Assembly: GCA_900066355.1 (NCBI GenBank)
Contig: FMEL01000006.1
Location: forward strand, 62,001-126,000
Direction: 5' to 3'
Length of the DNA stretch: 64,000 nucleotides
DNA from: an uncultured Ruminococcus sp.
GTDB taxonomy: Bacteria > Bacillota > Clostridia > Lachnospirales > Lachnospiraceae
Below are positions 52,200 through 59,962 of the stretch, one piece after another. Under the pieces are notes generated by a model. It was not told the DNA's origin, did not search any database, and worked only from the letters and a program-made list of their open reading frames with translations. Made by a program: the position numbers and the translations under genes. Each line of letters starts with the position of its first letter. Positions within the stretch are counted from its first letter, which is position 1.

Positions 52200-53534
52200 T
52201 TAAACAATACCCTGAGCGATCATAGCATCTACAACTTTTTCGAAACCTGCAATGTTTGCGCCGGCAACATAGTTGTCTGTCAGGTCATAACGTTTTGCGG
52301 CATCGCTGATCTTAGCGTAGATGTCAACCATGATCTGATGAAGTTTGGTATCAACTTCTTCGGATGTCCAGGAAAGTCTCTGAGAGTTCTGGCTCATTTC
52401 CAGTGCGGAAGTAGCAACACCACCTGCATTGGATGCTTTTCCAGGAAGGAAGAGAACACCGTTTGCCATAGCGTAGTCTGTAGCTTCTCTTGTAGTAGGC
52501 ATGTTTGCACCTTCTACGATATATTTGCATCCGTTTGCAATCAGAGTTTTTACACCATCAAGGTCAAGTTCGTTCTGAGTTGCGCATGGAAGATATACAT
52601 CACATTTGATGTTCCAGATGCCAACACCTTCTGTATAGGTAGCGCCTTCTACGCGGTCAGCATATTCTTTGATACGTCCACGTTTTACTTCTTTGATATC
52701 TTTCACTACATCAAGGTTGATACCGTTCGGATCATAGATGTATCCGTTGGAGTCGCACATAGCAACAACTTTTGCACCAAGCTGAGTAGCTTTCTGTACT
52801 GCGTAAATAGCAACGTTACCGGAACCTGTAACAACAACAGTCTTTCCGTCGAGAGAATCGTTGTGATCTTTCATCAGTTCGTTAAGGATATATACAACAC
52901 CGTATCCTGTTGCTTCTGTACGGATCAGAGAACCGCCATAGGTAAGTCCTTTACCTGTCAGGACACCTTCATAGAGATCGCGAACACGTTTGTACTGTCC
53001 GAAAAGATAACCGATCTCACGTCCGCCAACACCGATGTCACCAGCCGGTACATCTGTGTCTGCGCCGATATATTTGCAGAGCTCTGTCATAAAGCTCTGG
53101 CAGAATGCCATAACTTCTCTGTCGGATTTACCCTTAGGATTGAAGTTGGAACCACCTTTACCACCGCCGATCGGAAGACCTGTCAGAGAATTTTTGAATA
53201 CCTGTTCGAAACCGAGGAATTTCAGAATGCTCTGGTTTACTGTAGGATGGAAACGAAGACCACCTTTGTAAGGTCCGATTGCGCTGTTGAACTGTACACG
53301 ATATCCTTTGTTAACCTGTACGGTTCCGTTGTCATCTACCCACGGAACACGGAAAGAAATAATTCTTTCTGGTTCTACCAGACGTTCCAGAATAGAAAGA
53401 CTGCGGTATTTTTCTTCATTACGGTCGATAACAACTTTAAGAGAATCCAGAACTTCTTTTACTGCCTGATGGAATTCCGGCTCGCCAGGATTCTGTGCAA
53501 CGACTCTTTCATAAACTTCTTCTGTGTAAGACAT
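52200..53534 (-). CDS. gdhA: NADP-dependent glutamate dehydrogenase
   Basis: A 444-residue hexameric-type enzyme that makes glutamate from 2-oxoglutarate and ammonia. GGLRFHPTVNQSILKFLGFEQVFKNSLTGLPIGGGKGG near 92-130 holds the catalytic Lys residues, and PAGDIGVGGREIGYLFG and TGSGNVAIYA (Rossmann) follow. Size and motifs match the NADP-linked assimilatory type. GTGTAAGACAT-rich DNA and a palindrome lie upstream. Citrate synthase at 55084 lies on the other strand and makes a precursor of 2-oxoglutarate. Confidence 0.97.
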   Translation of the reverse strand: MSYTEEVYERVVAQNPGEPEFHQAVKEVLDSLKVVIDRNEEKYRSLSILERLVEPERIISFRVPWVDDNGTVQVNKGYRVQFNSAIGPYKGGLRFHPTVNQSILKFLGFEQVFKNSLTGLPIGGGKGGSNFNPKGKSDREVMAFCQSFMTELCKYIGADTDVPAGDIGVGGREIGYLFGQYKRVRDLYEGVLTGKGLTYGGSLIRTEATGYGVVYILNELMKDHNDSLDGKTVVVTGSGNVAIYAVQKATQLGAKVVAMCDSNGYIYDPNGINLDVVKDIKEVKRGRIKEYADRVEGATYTEGVGIWNIKCDVYLPCATQNELDLDGVKTLIANGCKYIVEGANMPTTREATDYAMANGVLFLPGKASNAGGVATSALEMSQNSQRLSWTSEEVDTKLHQIMVDIYAKISDAAKRYDLTDNYVAGANIAGFEKVVDAMIAQGIV

Positions 53535-53588
53535 GTTGATTTCCTCCTCATTCGCTTATTGAATCATGTCTATCTGTGTAAGACATTT

Positions 53589-53627
53589 GTCCATGGACTA
53601 TTATACACGAAAGTGGTAAAGTTGCAA
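53589..53627 (-). promoter_or_regulatory. gdhA promoter with GTCCATGGAC palindrome
   Basis: On the minus strand TTGCAA (53627-53622) and TATAAT (53605-53600), spaced by 16 bp, form a good promoter. Just downstream, overlapping the probable start of transcription, is the perfect palindrome GTCCATGGAC (53598-53589), a candidate operator. Confidence 0.65.
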
Positions 53628-53766
53628 AGAAAATTGTAAAAAAAATAAAAAAAATATATTTCGGGGCGCAAACAAAATTTTGTATGGAATTTTACCTTGC
53701 GAAAAGTGTCTGAATATGAGATTATATTACAATACGAATAGAAAACTCATGGAGAGGAGTGAAAAA

Positions 53767-54987
53767 ATGAGAACATTTGACAAATCAACGAAACTCGATA
53801 ATGTACTGTATGATGTGAGAGGCCCGGTGGTTGACGAGGCGGCGAAAATGGAAGATGAAGGAAAGGAAATCCTGAAACTGAATATCGGAAATCCATATCC
53901 GTTCGGTTTTTCCGCTCCTCAGGAAGTCATTCTGGACATGCTCAGCAACATCCGTACATCTCAGGGATATTCTGATTCGAAAGGGATTTTTTCAGCACGT
54001 AAGGCAATTATGCAGTATGCGCAGCTTCGAAATATCCCAAATGTTTCAATGAATGATATTTATACAGGAAATGGTGTCAGTGAGCTGATCAATCTCTGCA
54101 TGCAGGCACTTCTTGATAATGGTGATGAGATCCTGATTCCGGCACCGGATTATCCGCTTTGGACAGCGACAGCAACACTGGCCGGTGGTAATGTGGTACA
54201 TTATATTTGTGATGAACAGTCCGACTGGTATCCGGATATTGACGATATCCGAAGCAAGATTACAGACAAAACAAAGGCAATCGTTATCATCAACCCAAAC
54301 AACCCAACCGGAGCAGTTTATCCGAAGGAAATTCTGGAGCAGATCGCACAGATCGCAAGAGAGAAAGAACTGATCATCTTTTCGGATGAGATTTATGACC
54401 GTCTGGTTATGGATGAATATGAACATACTTCCATCGCATCTCTGGCACCGGATGTTTTCTGTGTGACATTTTCCGGACTTTCGAAGTCACATATGATCGC
54501 AGGTTTTCGTATTGGCTGGATGATCTTAAGCGGTGCGAAGGACAAAGCTAAAGGTTACATAGAAGGAATCAAGATGTTGTCTTCCATGCGTCTGTGTTCT
54601 AATGTTCCGGCTCAGTCCATTGTGCAGACTGCACTGGGCGGATATCAGAGTGTTACCGAATATATCAAACCGGGCGGAAGAGTTTATGAGCAGAGAGAAT
54701 GCATCTACAATGCACTGAGAGATATTCCGGGAATTTCTGTTGTCAAACCACATGCGGCATTTTATATTTTCCCGAAGATCGATACAGAGAAATTCAACAT
54801 CACGGATGATGAGCAGTTTGCACTGGATTTTCTTCATGAGAAGCAGGTGCTTCTTGTTCCGGGTAAGGGATTTAACTGGATGCAGCCGGATCACTTCAGG
54901 GTGGTTTATCTGCCGAACATCAGACAGCTTGAGCGCGCATCGGAAAAGCTGCGTGAGTTCTTAAGTACTTATCGTCAGCATAAGTAA
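53767..54987 (+). CDS. AlaA-like PLP-dependent aminotransferase
   Basis: A 406-residue class I aminotransferase. NIGNPYPFGFSAP near 39-51, NPNNPTGAVYP near 178-188 and the PLP lysine in FSGLSKSHMIAGFRIGWM near 238-255 are the family motifs, and the start MRTFDKSTKLDNVLYDVRGPV is typical of alanine transaminases of the AlaA type. The ATG at 53767 follows TGGAGAGGAG. Its likely reaction is pyruvate plus glutamate to alanine plus 2-oxoglutarate. It is divergent from gdhA, with citrate synthase downstream. Confidence 0.88.
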   Translation: MRTFDKSTKLDNVLYDVRGPVVDEAAKMEDEGKEILKLNIGNPYPFGFSAPQEVILDMLSNIRTSQGYSDSKGIFSARKAIMQYAQLRNIPNVSMNDIYTGNGVSELINLCMQALLDNGDEILIPAPDYPLWTATATLAGGNVVHYICDEQSDWYPDIDDIRSKITDKTKAIVIINPNNPTGAVYPKEILEQIAQIAREKELIIFSDEIYDRLVMDEYEHTSIASLAPDVFCVTFSGLSKSHMIAGFRIGWMILSGAKDKAKGYIEGIKMLSSMRLCSNVPAQSIVQTALGGYQSVTEYIKPGGRVYEQRECIYNALRDIPGISVVKPHAAFYIFPKIDTEKFNITDDEQFALDFLHEKQVLLVPGKGFNWMQPDHFRVVYLPNIRQLERASEKLREFLSTYRQHK

Positions 54988-55083
54988 AGAGTTACATTAC
55001 TATAAGGTTTTATTTTGAGGAGGAAAAGCGGAGAAAAAGAAGCGGAGAAAAAGAATCTGAATTTCTGAAAGGAGCAATATTAC

Positions 55084-56445
55084 ATGGCAGAATTTAACAC
55101 AAAGGTAACACCGGAAATCGAACGACTGACACAGGAATGCAAAGATCATTCCAGTATAGATCTGTCTCTTTATGGAAAATATGATGTAAAGAGGGGCCTT
55201 CGTGATATCAATGGTAAAGGTGTACTTGCCGGACTCACACAGGTTTCCAATGTACAGGCAGTAAAAGTCGTAGATGGTAAGGAAGTTCCCTGTGCGGGAA
55301 GTCTTTATTACCGTGGTTATAATATTAAGGATCTGACAGCTGGATTTGTAAGAGATAACCGTTTCGGATTTGAAGAGACGACATATCTTCTCCTTTATGG
55401 TAAGCTGCCAGACAGAAAAGAATTGGAAGATTTTCAGAAATTACTTGCAAATCAACGTTCATTACCGACAAATTTCGTAAGAGATGTTATAATGAAAGCA
55501 CCGGGACGTGATATTATGAATGCACTTTCCAGAAGTGTGCTGACACTGTATTCTTATGATAATAATCCGGATGATATTTCACTTCCGAATGTTATGCGTC
55601 AGTGTCTGAACCTGATCAGTGTATTTCCGCTTCTTTCCGTTTACGGATATCAGGCATATAATCATTATGTAAGAGGAAAGAGTCTTTATATACACAATCC
55701 GAAGAAAGAACTTTCTACAGCGGAAAATATCCTGCGTATGTTGAGACCGGACAAAAAATATACAGATCTGGAAGCAAAGATTCTTGATCTTGCGCTGATC
55801 CTTCATATGGAGCACGGCGGTGGTAATAACTCTACCTTTACGACACATGTAGTTTCTTCATCCGGAACGGATACCTATTCTGCTATAGCGGCTGCACTTG
55901 GCTCCCTGAAAGGACCAAAACATGGTGGTGCTAACATTAAGGTCATTCAGATGTTCCAGGACATGAAGAAAGAAGTGCATAACTGGGAGGATGAAGACGA
56001 AGTAAGAAATTATCTGAAACGCCTTCTTCATAAAGAAGCATTTGATAAGAGAGGTCTTATTTATGGTATGGGACATGCAATCTATTCGGTATCGGATCCG
56101 AGAGCAGAAGTCCTGAAAGGCTTCGTAGAAAGCCTTGCCAAAGAAAAAGGCCGCATGAAAGATTATCGCCTGTATTCTATGGTAGAGTGGATGGCTCCGG
56201 AAGTAATCGCAGAAGAGAGACGAATCTACAAAGGTGTCAGTGCCAATGTCGATTTTTACAGTGGATTTGTATATAGTATGCTGGATCTTCCGCATGAGCT
56301 CTATACACCGATGTTTGCGGTAGCGCGTATCGTAGGTTGGAGTGCACATCGTATGGAGGAGCTGATCAATACAGACAAGATCATTCGTCCGGCATACAAG
56401 AGCGTTCTTCCGGAAGCGGCATACGTTCCGCTTGATGAACGATAA
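55084..56445 (+). CDS. gltA: Citrate synthase
   Basis: A 453-residue citrate synthase joining oxaloacetate and acetyl-CoA. Catalytic His in MEHGGGNNSTFTTHV near 243-257, the second His in YGMGHAIYSVSDPRAE near 322-337, and Asp in NVDFYSGFVY near 384-393 are present. GAAAGGAGCAATATTAC precedes the ATG. The slightly long size is common in Lachnospiraceae. A 2-methylcitrate synthase is an alternative, but there is no prp context. Confidence 0.93.
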   Translation: MAEFNTKVTPEIERLTQECKDHSSIDLSLYGKYDVKRGLRDINGKGVLAGLTQVSNVQAVKVVDGKEVPCAGSLYYRGYNIKDLTAGFVRDNRFGFEETTYLLLYGKLPDRKELEDFQKLLANQRSLPTNFVRDVIMKAPGRDIMNALSRSVLTLYSYDNNPDDISLPNVMRQCLNLISVFPLLSVYGYQAYNHYVRGKSLYIHNPKKELSTAENILRMLRPDKKYTDLEAKILDLALILHMEHGGGNNSTFTTHVVSSSGTDTYSAIAAALGSLKGPKHGGANIKVIQMFQDMKKEVHNWEDEDEVRNYLKRLLHKEAFDKRGLIYGMGHAIYSVSDPRAEVLKGFVESLAKEKGRMKDYRLYSMVEWMAPEVIAEERRIYKGVSANVDFYSGFVYSMLDLPHELYTPMFAVARIVGWSAHRMEELINTDKIIRPAYKSVLPEAAYVPLDER

Positions 56446-56467
56446 AAGTTACAGACAGGAGAAAAGG

Positions 56468-56971
56468 ATGTTTCGTTGTTTTTTTCCGGATGAATATCTG
56501 GATTCAGCATATGAGATTGACTACGAGAAGCTTTACGAAGAAGGGTATCGTGGACTGATCTATGACATTGATAATACGCTGGTGCCTCACGGGGCACCGG
56601 CAGATGACAGGGCGATAGCTCTTTTTGAACGGCTTCGCGGAATCGGCTTTGGTTACTGCCTGCTGTCAAACAATCAAATTGAGCGGGTGGCGCCTTTTGC
56701 AGATGCGATTCAGGCCAGATATATTGAAAATGCCCACAAGCCGTCTGTGAAGAACTACCGGAAGGCAATGGAACTTCTGGGAACGGATACCGGCAATACG
56801 ATTTTTATAGGGGATCAGCTTTTTACAGATGTATACGGAGCCAAAAGGACCGGCATCCGCAATATTCTCGTAAAGCCGATCCATCCCAAAGAAGAAATCC
56901 AGATCGTTCTGAAACGATATCTGGAAAAAATAGTACTACATTTTTACAAAAAGGAGGAGGGGATTTCATGA
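56468..56971 (+). CDS. YqeG family HAD phosphatase
   Basis: A 167-residue HAD-IIIA phosphatase. MFRCFFPDEYLDSAYEID is the usual YqeG start, so I choose the ATG at 56468 behind CAGGAGAAAA instead of one at 56432 inside the citrate synthase end. The nucleophile motif is DIDNTLVPHGA near 32-42, LLSNN is motif II near 66, the Lys lies in HKPSVKNY near 90, and FIGDQLFTDVYGAKR near 116 is motif IV. Its start overlaps no other gene; it overlaps aroK at the end. Confidence 0.92.
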   Translation: MFRCFFPDEYLDSAYEIDYEKLYEEGYRGLIYDIDNTLVPHGAPADDRAIALFERLRGIGFGYCLLSNNQIERVAPFADAIQARYIENAHKPSVKNYRKAMELLGTDTGNTIFIGDQLFTDVYGAKRTGIRNILVKPIHPKEEIQIVLKRYLEKIVLHFYKKEEGIS

Positions 56972-57492
56972 ACCACGTGGTTATCATTGGGTTTATGGGT
57001 TCAGGTAAAACAAGAGTAGGAAAGCAGCTTTCTAAAGATCTGGGGCTGCAGTTTGTCGATCTTGACAAACTTATCACCAAAAAAATGAATCTTTCAGCGC
57101 GGGAAATTTTTGAAAAATTCGGAGAAGCATATTATCGAGCACTGGAAACAGTTGCCTTAAAGCAGCTGATTCAGGATTCGGAACGAAAAGTGATTTCACT
57201 GGGTGCAGGAGTTCCGCTTCAGGAACAGAATGAAAAATATCTTAAAGAACTGGGAACGGTCGTATATCTGAAAGGTTCGCTGACTACGCTGAAAAAACGC
57301 CTGGCAGATTCAAAGAAAGATCCGATGCTTGACGGAGAAGACCGGGATGACAAGATCAAGAAGCTTCTGAAACAGAGAGATCCGGTATATCAGAAGTTTG
57401 CAGACATTCAGGTTGTTACCGGAGAAGTGCCTTTTGAGGAGCTTATTAAAGAAATTGAAGAGAAATTGTCTACATATGAAAAAAATAGTTGA
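56968..57492 (+). CDS. aroK: Shikimate kinase
   Basis: A 174-residue P-loop kinase that phosphorylates shikimate on the way to chorismate. Walker A is GFMGSGKT near 8-15, the shikimate Asp lies in FVDLDKLI near 31, FEKFGEAYYRALE near 47-59 and SLGAGVP near 77 follow, and the lid is near 115. The ATG overlaps the YqeG stop (ATGA) with GGAGGAGG before it. Chorismate also feeds the pabABC operon in this window. Confidence 0.95.
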   Translation: MNHVVIIGFMGSGKTRVGKQLSKDLGLQFVDLDKLITKKMNLSAREIFEKFGEAYYRALETVALKQLIQDSERKVISLGAGVPLQEQNEKYLKELGTVVYLKGSLTTLKKRLADSKKDPMLDGEDRDDKIKKLLKQRDPVYQKFADIQVVTGEVPFEELIKEIEEKLSTYEKNS

Positions 57493-57554
57493 AAAAACTT
57501 TCTATATATTATAAAATAGTTGGTAGCGAACACACAAAGAAGGAGGATATTAAA

Positions 57555-58112
57555 ATGATTTCTGCAGGTGATTTCAGAAACGGTGTCACTATTGAAATTG
57601 AAGGAAATGTATGTCAGATCGTTGAGTTCCAGCATGTAAAACCTGGAAAGGGCGCTGCATTCGTAAGAACAAAATATAAAAATATTATCACAGGAGCTGT
57701 ACTGGAAAAATCTTTCCGTCCTACAGAGAAATTCCCGCAGGCACGTATTGACCGTGTTGATATGAGCTATCTGTACAATGATGGAGACCTTTACAACTTC
57801 ATGAATACAGAAACTTATGATCAGGTAGCACTTACAAAAGAGCAGGTAGGTGACTCCCTCAAATTCGTTAAAGAAAACGAAGTTGTTAAAGTTTGCTCTT
57901 GGAATGGCAATGTATATGCTATTGAGCCGCCTCTGTTCGTAGAGCTTGAAGTTATCGAGACAGAGCCAGGATTCGCTGGAAATACTGCACAGGGTGCAAC
58001 CAAACCGGCAACTGTTGAGACAGGTGCGCAGGTAATGGTTCCTCTGTTTGTAAACCAGGGAGACAAACTGAAAATCGATACAAGAACAGGTGAATATCTG
58101 TCTCGTGTATAA
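57555..58112 (+). CDS. efp: Translation elongation factor P
   Basis: A 185-residue three-domain factor that helps ribosomes through polyproline stretches. The loop HVKPGKGAAFVRTKYKN places Lys32 at the tip, the residue that is modified in many species. GAAGGAGGATATTAAA precedes the ATG at 57555. The late VNQGDKLKIDTRTGEYLSR is the family end motif. No modifying enzyme gene is adjacent. A strong terminator follows. Confidence 0.97.
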   Translation: MISAGDFRNGVTIEIEGNVCQIVEFQHVKPGKGAAFVRTKYKNIITGAVLEKSFRPTEKFPQARIDRVDMSYLYNDGDLYNFMNTETYDQVALTKEQVGDSLKFVKENEVVKVCSWNGNVYAIEPPLFVELEVIETEPGFAGNTAQGATKPATVETGAQVMVPLFVNQGDKLKIDTRTGEYLSRV

Positions 58113-58128
58113 TTGATTAGAAGTGATG

Positions 58129-58162
58129 ATACCACCGGAGAGATTCGGTGGTATTTTTTTTT
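58129..58162 (+). terminator. Terminator after efp
   Basis: ATACCACCG and CGGTGGTAT form a perfect 9-bp stem followed by eight T residues. Confidence 0.92.
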
Positions 58163-58185
58163 AACAGGATAAGGAGAATGATATC

Positions 58186-59193
58186 ATGGAATACAGAACG
58201 CTTGGAAAGACAGGATTAAAGATTTCACGTATGGGATTCGGAGGCATTCCAATCCAGAAAATCGATGAGGAAGGAACAAAAAAGCTTCTTCATACCATGA
58301 TGAAGAGGGGAATCAATTATATTGATTCTGCGAGAGGATATACAGTCAGTGAGCAGTATATCGGATATGGACTGGAGGGGATTCGTGATAAATTCGTGCT
58401 TGCAACGAAGTCCATGGCAAGAACAAAGGAAGCAATGGCTGCTGATATTGAAACCAGTCTGAAAAATTTCCGTACAGATTATATTGATCTTTATCAGGTT
58501 CATAACCCGAGTATGGAACAGCTTGATCAGGTAATCGGTGAGGGTGGCGCTCTGGAGGCGCTTATGGAAGCAAAATCAGTGGGCAAGATTGGTCATATCG
58601 GTCTTACTGCGCATTCTACTGCTGTATTTGAGCGTGCGCTTGATCTGGACTGGGTAGAAACGATCATGTTTCCATATAACATTGTAGAACAGCAGGGAGC
58701 AGAGTTGCTCCAAAGATGTGCAGAGAAAAATATTGGATTTATTGATATGAAACCACTGGCAGGCGGAGCAATCGAAGATGCTACGCTGGCACTGCGCTAC
58801 GTCTGTTCCAACCCAGATGTGACAGTTGTCATCCCGGGAATGGCAGAAGTTCATGAGCTGGATGAAAATATCAAAGCATGTTCTAATACAGAACCACTTA
58901 CCGAAGAGGAACTGGCTAAGATGGACAAGATTCGTGAACAGCTTGGTAACGATTTCTGCCGTCGCTGCAATTATTGTGCACCTTGTACAGTCGGTATCAA
59001 TATTCCGAGCGTCTTCCTTTTTGCGGGTTATCTGCAGAGATATGACCTCGCAGACTGGGCAAAAGACCGATACCGCACATTGTCGGTAAAGGCATCCGCA
59101 TGTATCGAATGCGGCAAATGTGAGCCGAGATGTCCGTACCATCTGCCAATCAGAGAAAAGCTAAAACAGTGTGCAAAAGATATGGGAGAATGA
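58186..59193 (+). CDS. Aldo/keto reductase with ferredoxin-type Fe-S domain
   Basis: A 335-residue protein. Residues 1-270 form the aldo/keto reductase barrel (RTLGKTGLKISRMGFGG at the start; DSARGY with the catalytic Asp/Tyr; VHNPSMEQLD). Residues about 262-325 hold two Cys groups, CRRCNYCAPC near 262-271 and CIECGKCEPRCPY near 307-319, suited to 4Fe-4S binding. Such fusions are common in anaerobes and their substrates are unknown. AAGGAGAATGATATC precedes the ATG. The nitroreductase gene follows within 2 bp. Confidence 0.9.
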   Translation: MEYRTLGKTGLKISRMGFGGIPIQKIDEEGTKKLLHTMMKRGINYIDSARGYTVSEQYIGYGLEGIRDKFVLATKSMARTKEAMAADIETSLKNFRTDYIDLYQVHNPSMEQLDQVIGEGGALEALMEAKSVGKIGHIGLTAHSTAVFERALDLDWVETIMFPYNIVEQQGAELLQRCAEKNIGFIDMKPLAGGAIEDATLALRYVCSNPDVTVVIPGMAEVHELDENIKACSNTEPLTEEELAKMDKIREQLGNDFCRRCNYCAPCTVGINIPSVFLFAGYLQRYDLADWAKDRYRTLSVKASACIECGKCEPRCPYHLPIREKLKQCAKDMGE

Positions 59194-59194
59194 T

Positions 59195-59776
59195 ATGTTT
59201 AAAGATATAGTAAAAGCAAGCAGAAGTTACAGAGGATATGACGAGTCATATCATTTTATCAAAGAAGAACTGGAGGATTTTGTAGATTGTGCGCGTTATG
59301 CACCGTCCAGCGTGAATGCACAGCCGTTCCGTTATTATCTGGCATGGGAAAAAGAAGAAGTTTCACGCATCCAGAAACTGACAAACTGGGCGAGAGCACT
59401 GCCGCAGATGAAGCTTCCGCACCCGGGGATGTGCCCGACAGGATTTATCATCATCTGTCAGGACTTAAATCTGGGAGCATCCATTCCGAGATATCAGAAA
59501 GATGTCGGAATTGTAGCACAGACCATGCTCCTTGCGGCAGCTGAGAAAGGACTTGGCGGCTGCATGATCGGAAACTACAATGCAGATTCCGTCAAAAAAG
59601 AACTAGACCTGGCGGACAACCTTGCCCCGGTACTGATCGTGGCGTTCGGCAAACCAGCCGAAAAAATCGTGATCAAAGAAATTAACGAAGGTGAAAACAT
59701 TGCCTACTACCGCGACAAAAATGATATACACTACGTACCGAAACGTAAACTGTCCGATATCATACTGCCAAAATAA
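59195..59776 (+). CDS. Nitroreductase family FMN protein
   Basis: A 193-residue FMN-binding oxidoreductase. RSYRGYDESYHF near 10-21, ARYAPSSVNAQPFRYYL near 34-50 and a late GCMIGNYNADSVKKEL near 121-136 follow the family pattern. The ATG at 59195 lies 2 bp after the Fe-S aldo/keto reductase stop, behind GGGAG, so the two are translationally linked and may share electrons or a substrate. The true substrate is unknown. Confidence 0.85.
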   Translation: MFKDIVKASRSYRGYDESYHFIKEELEDFVDCARYAPSSVNAQPFRYYLAWEKEEVSRIQKLTNWARALPQMKLPHPGMCPTGFIIICQDLNLGASIPRYQKDVGIVAQTMLLAAAEKGLGGCMIGNYNADSVKKELDLADNLAPVLIVAFGKPAEKIVIKEINEGENIAYYRDKNDIHYVPKRKLSDIILPK

Positions 59777-59778
59777 CC

Positions 59779-59840
59779 GAAGAGTTGTCGCTCGACGCGA
59801 GGCGCGAGCAGCTCCTAAGCGCGAAGCACGACTACCCTTC
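59779..59840. repeat. GC-rich imperfect palindrome, REP-like
   Basis: GAAGAGTTGTCG (59779-59790) and CGACTACCCTTC (59829-59840) pair at 10 of 12 positions around a GC-rich centre with repeated GCGAG and GCGAAGC words. Composition differs sharply from the AT-rich surroundings. No coding frame fits. The remaining DNA up to the PPK1 start shows nothing else. It resembles scattered intergenic repeats, but copies elsewhere cannot be checked here. Confidence 0.45.
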
Positions 59841-59962
59841 AACAAATTAAAACGGTAGATCCTTTTTAATTTTCCACAAATTTTACATAAACCACCCCTG
59901 TATTTGATTTTGAAGCAATACAGTATTATGGACAATGTAAGAAAAGTGGAGGTTACAAGACG

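Noticed and set aside
52338..53639. A 433-codon open frame on the plus strand.
   Set aside because: It lies wholly antisense to gdhA and its translation is Phe/Ser/Cys-rich with no recognisable domain. It is a shadow of codon bias.
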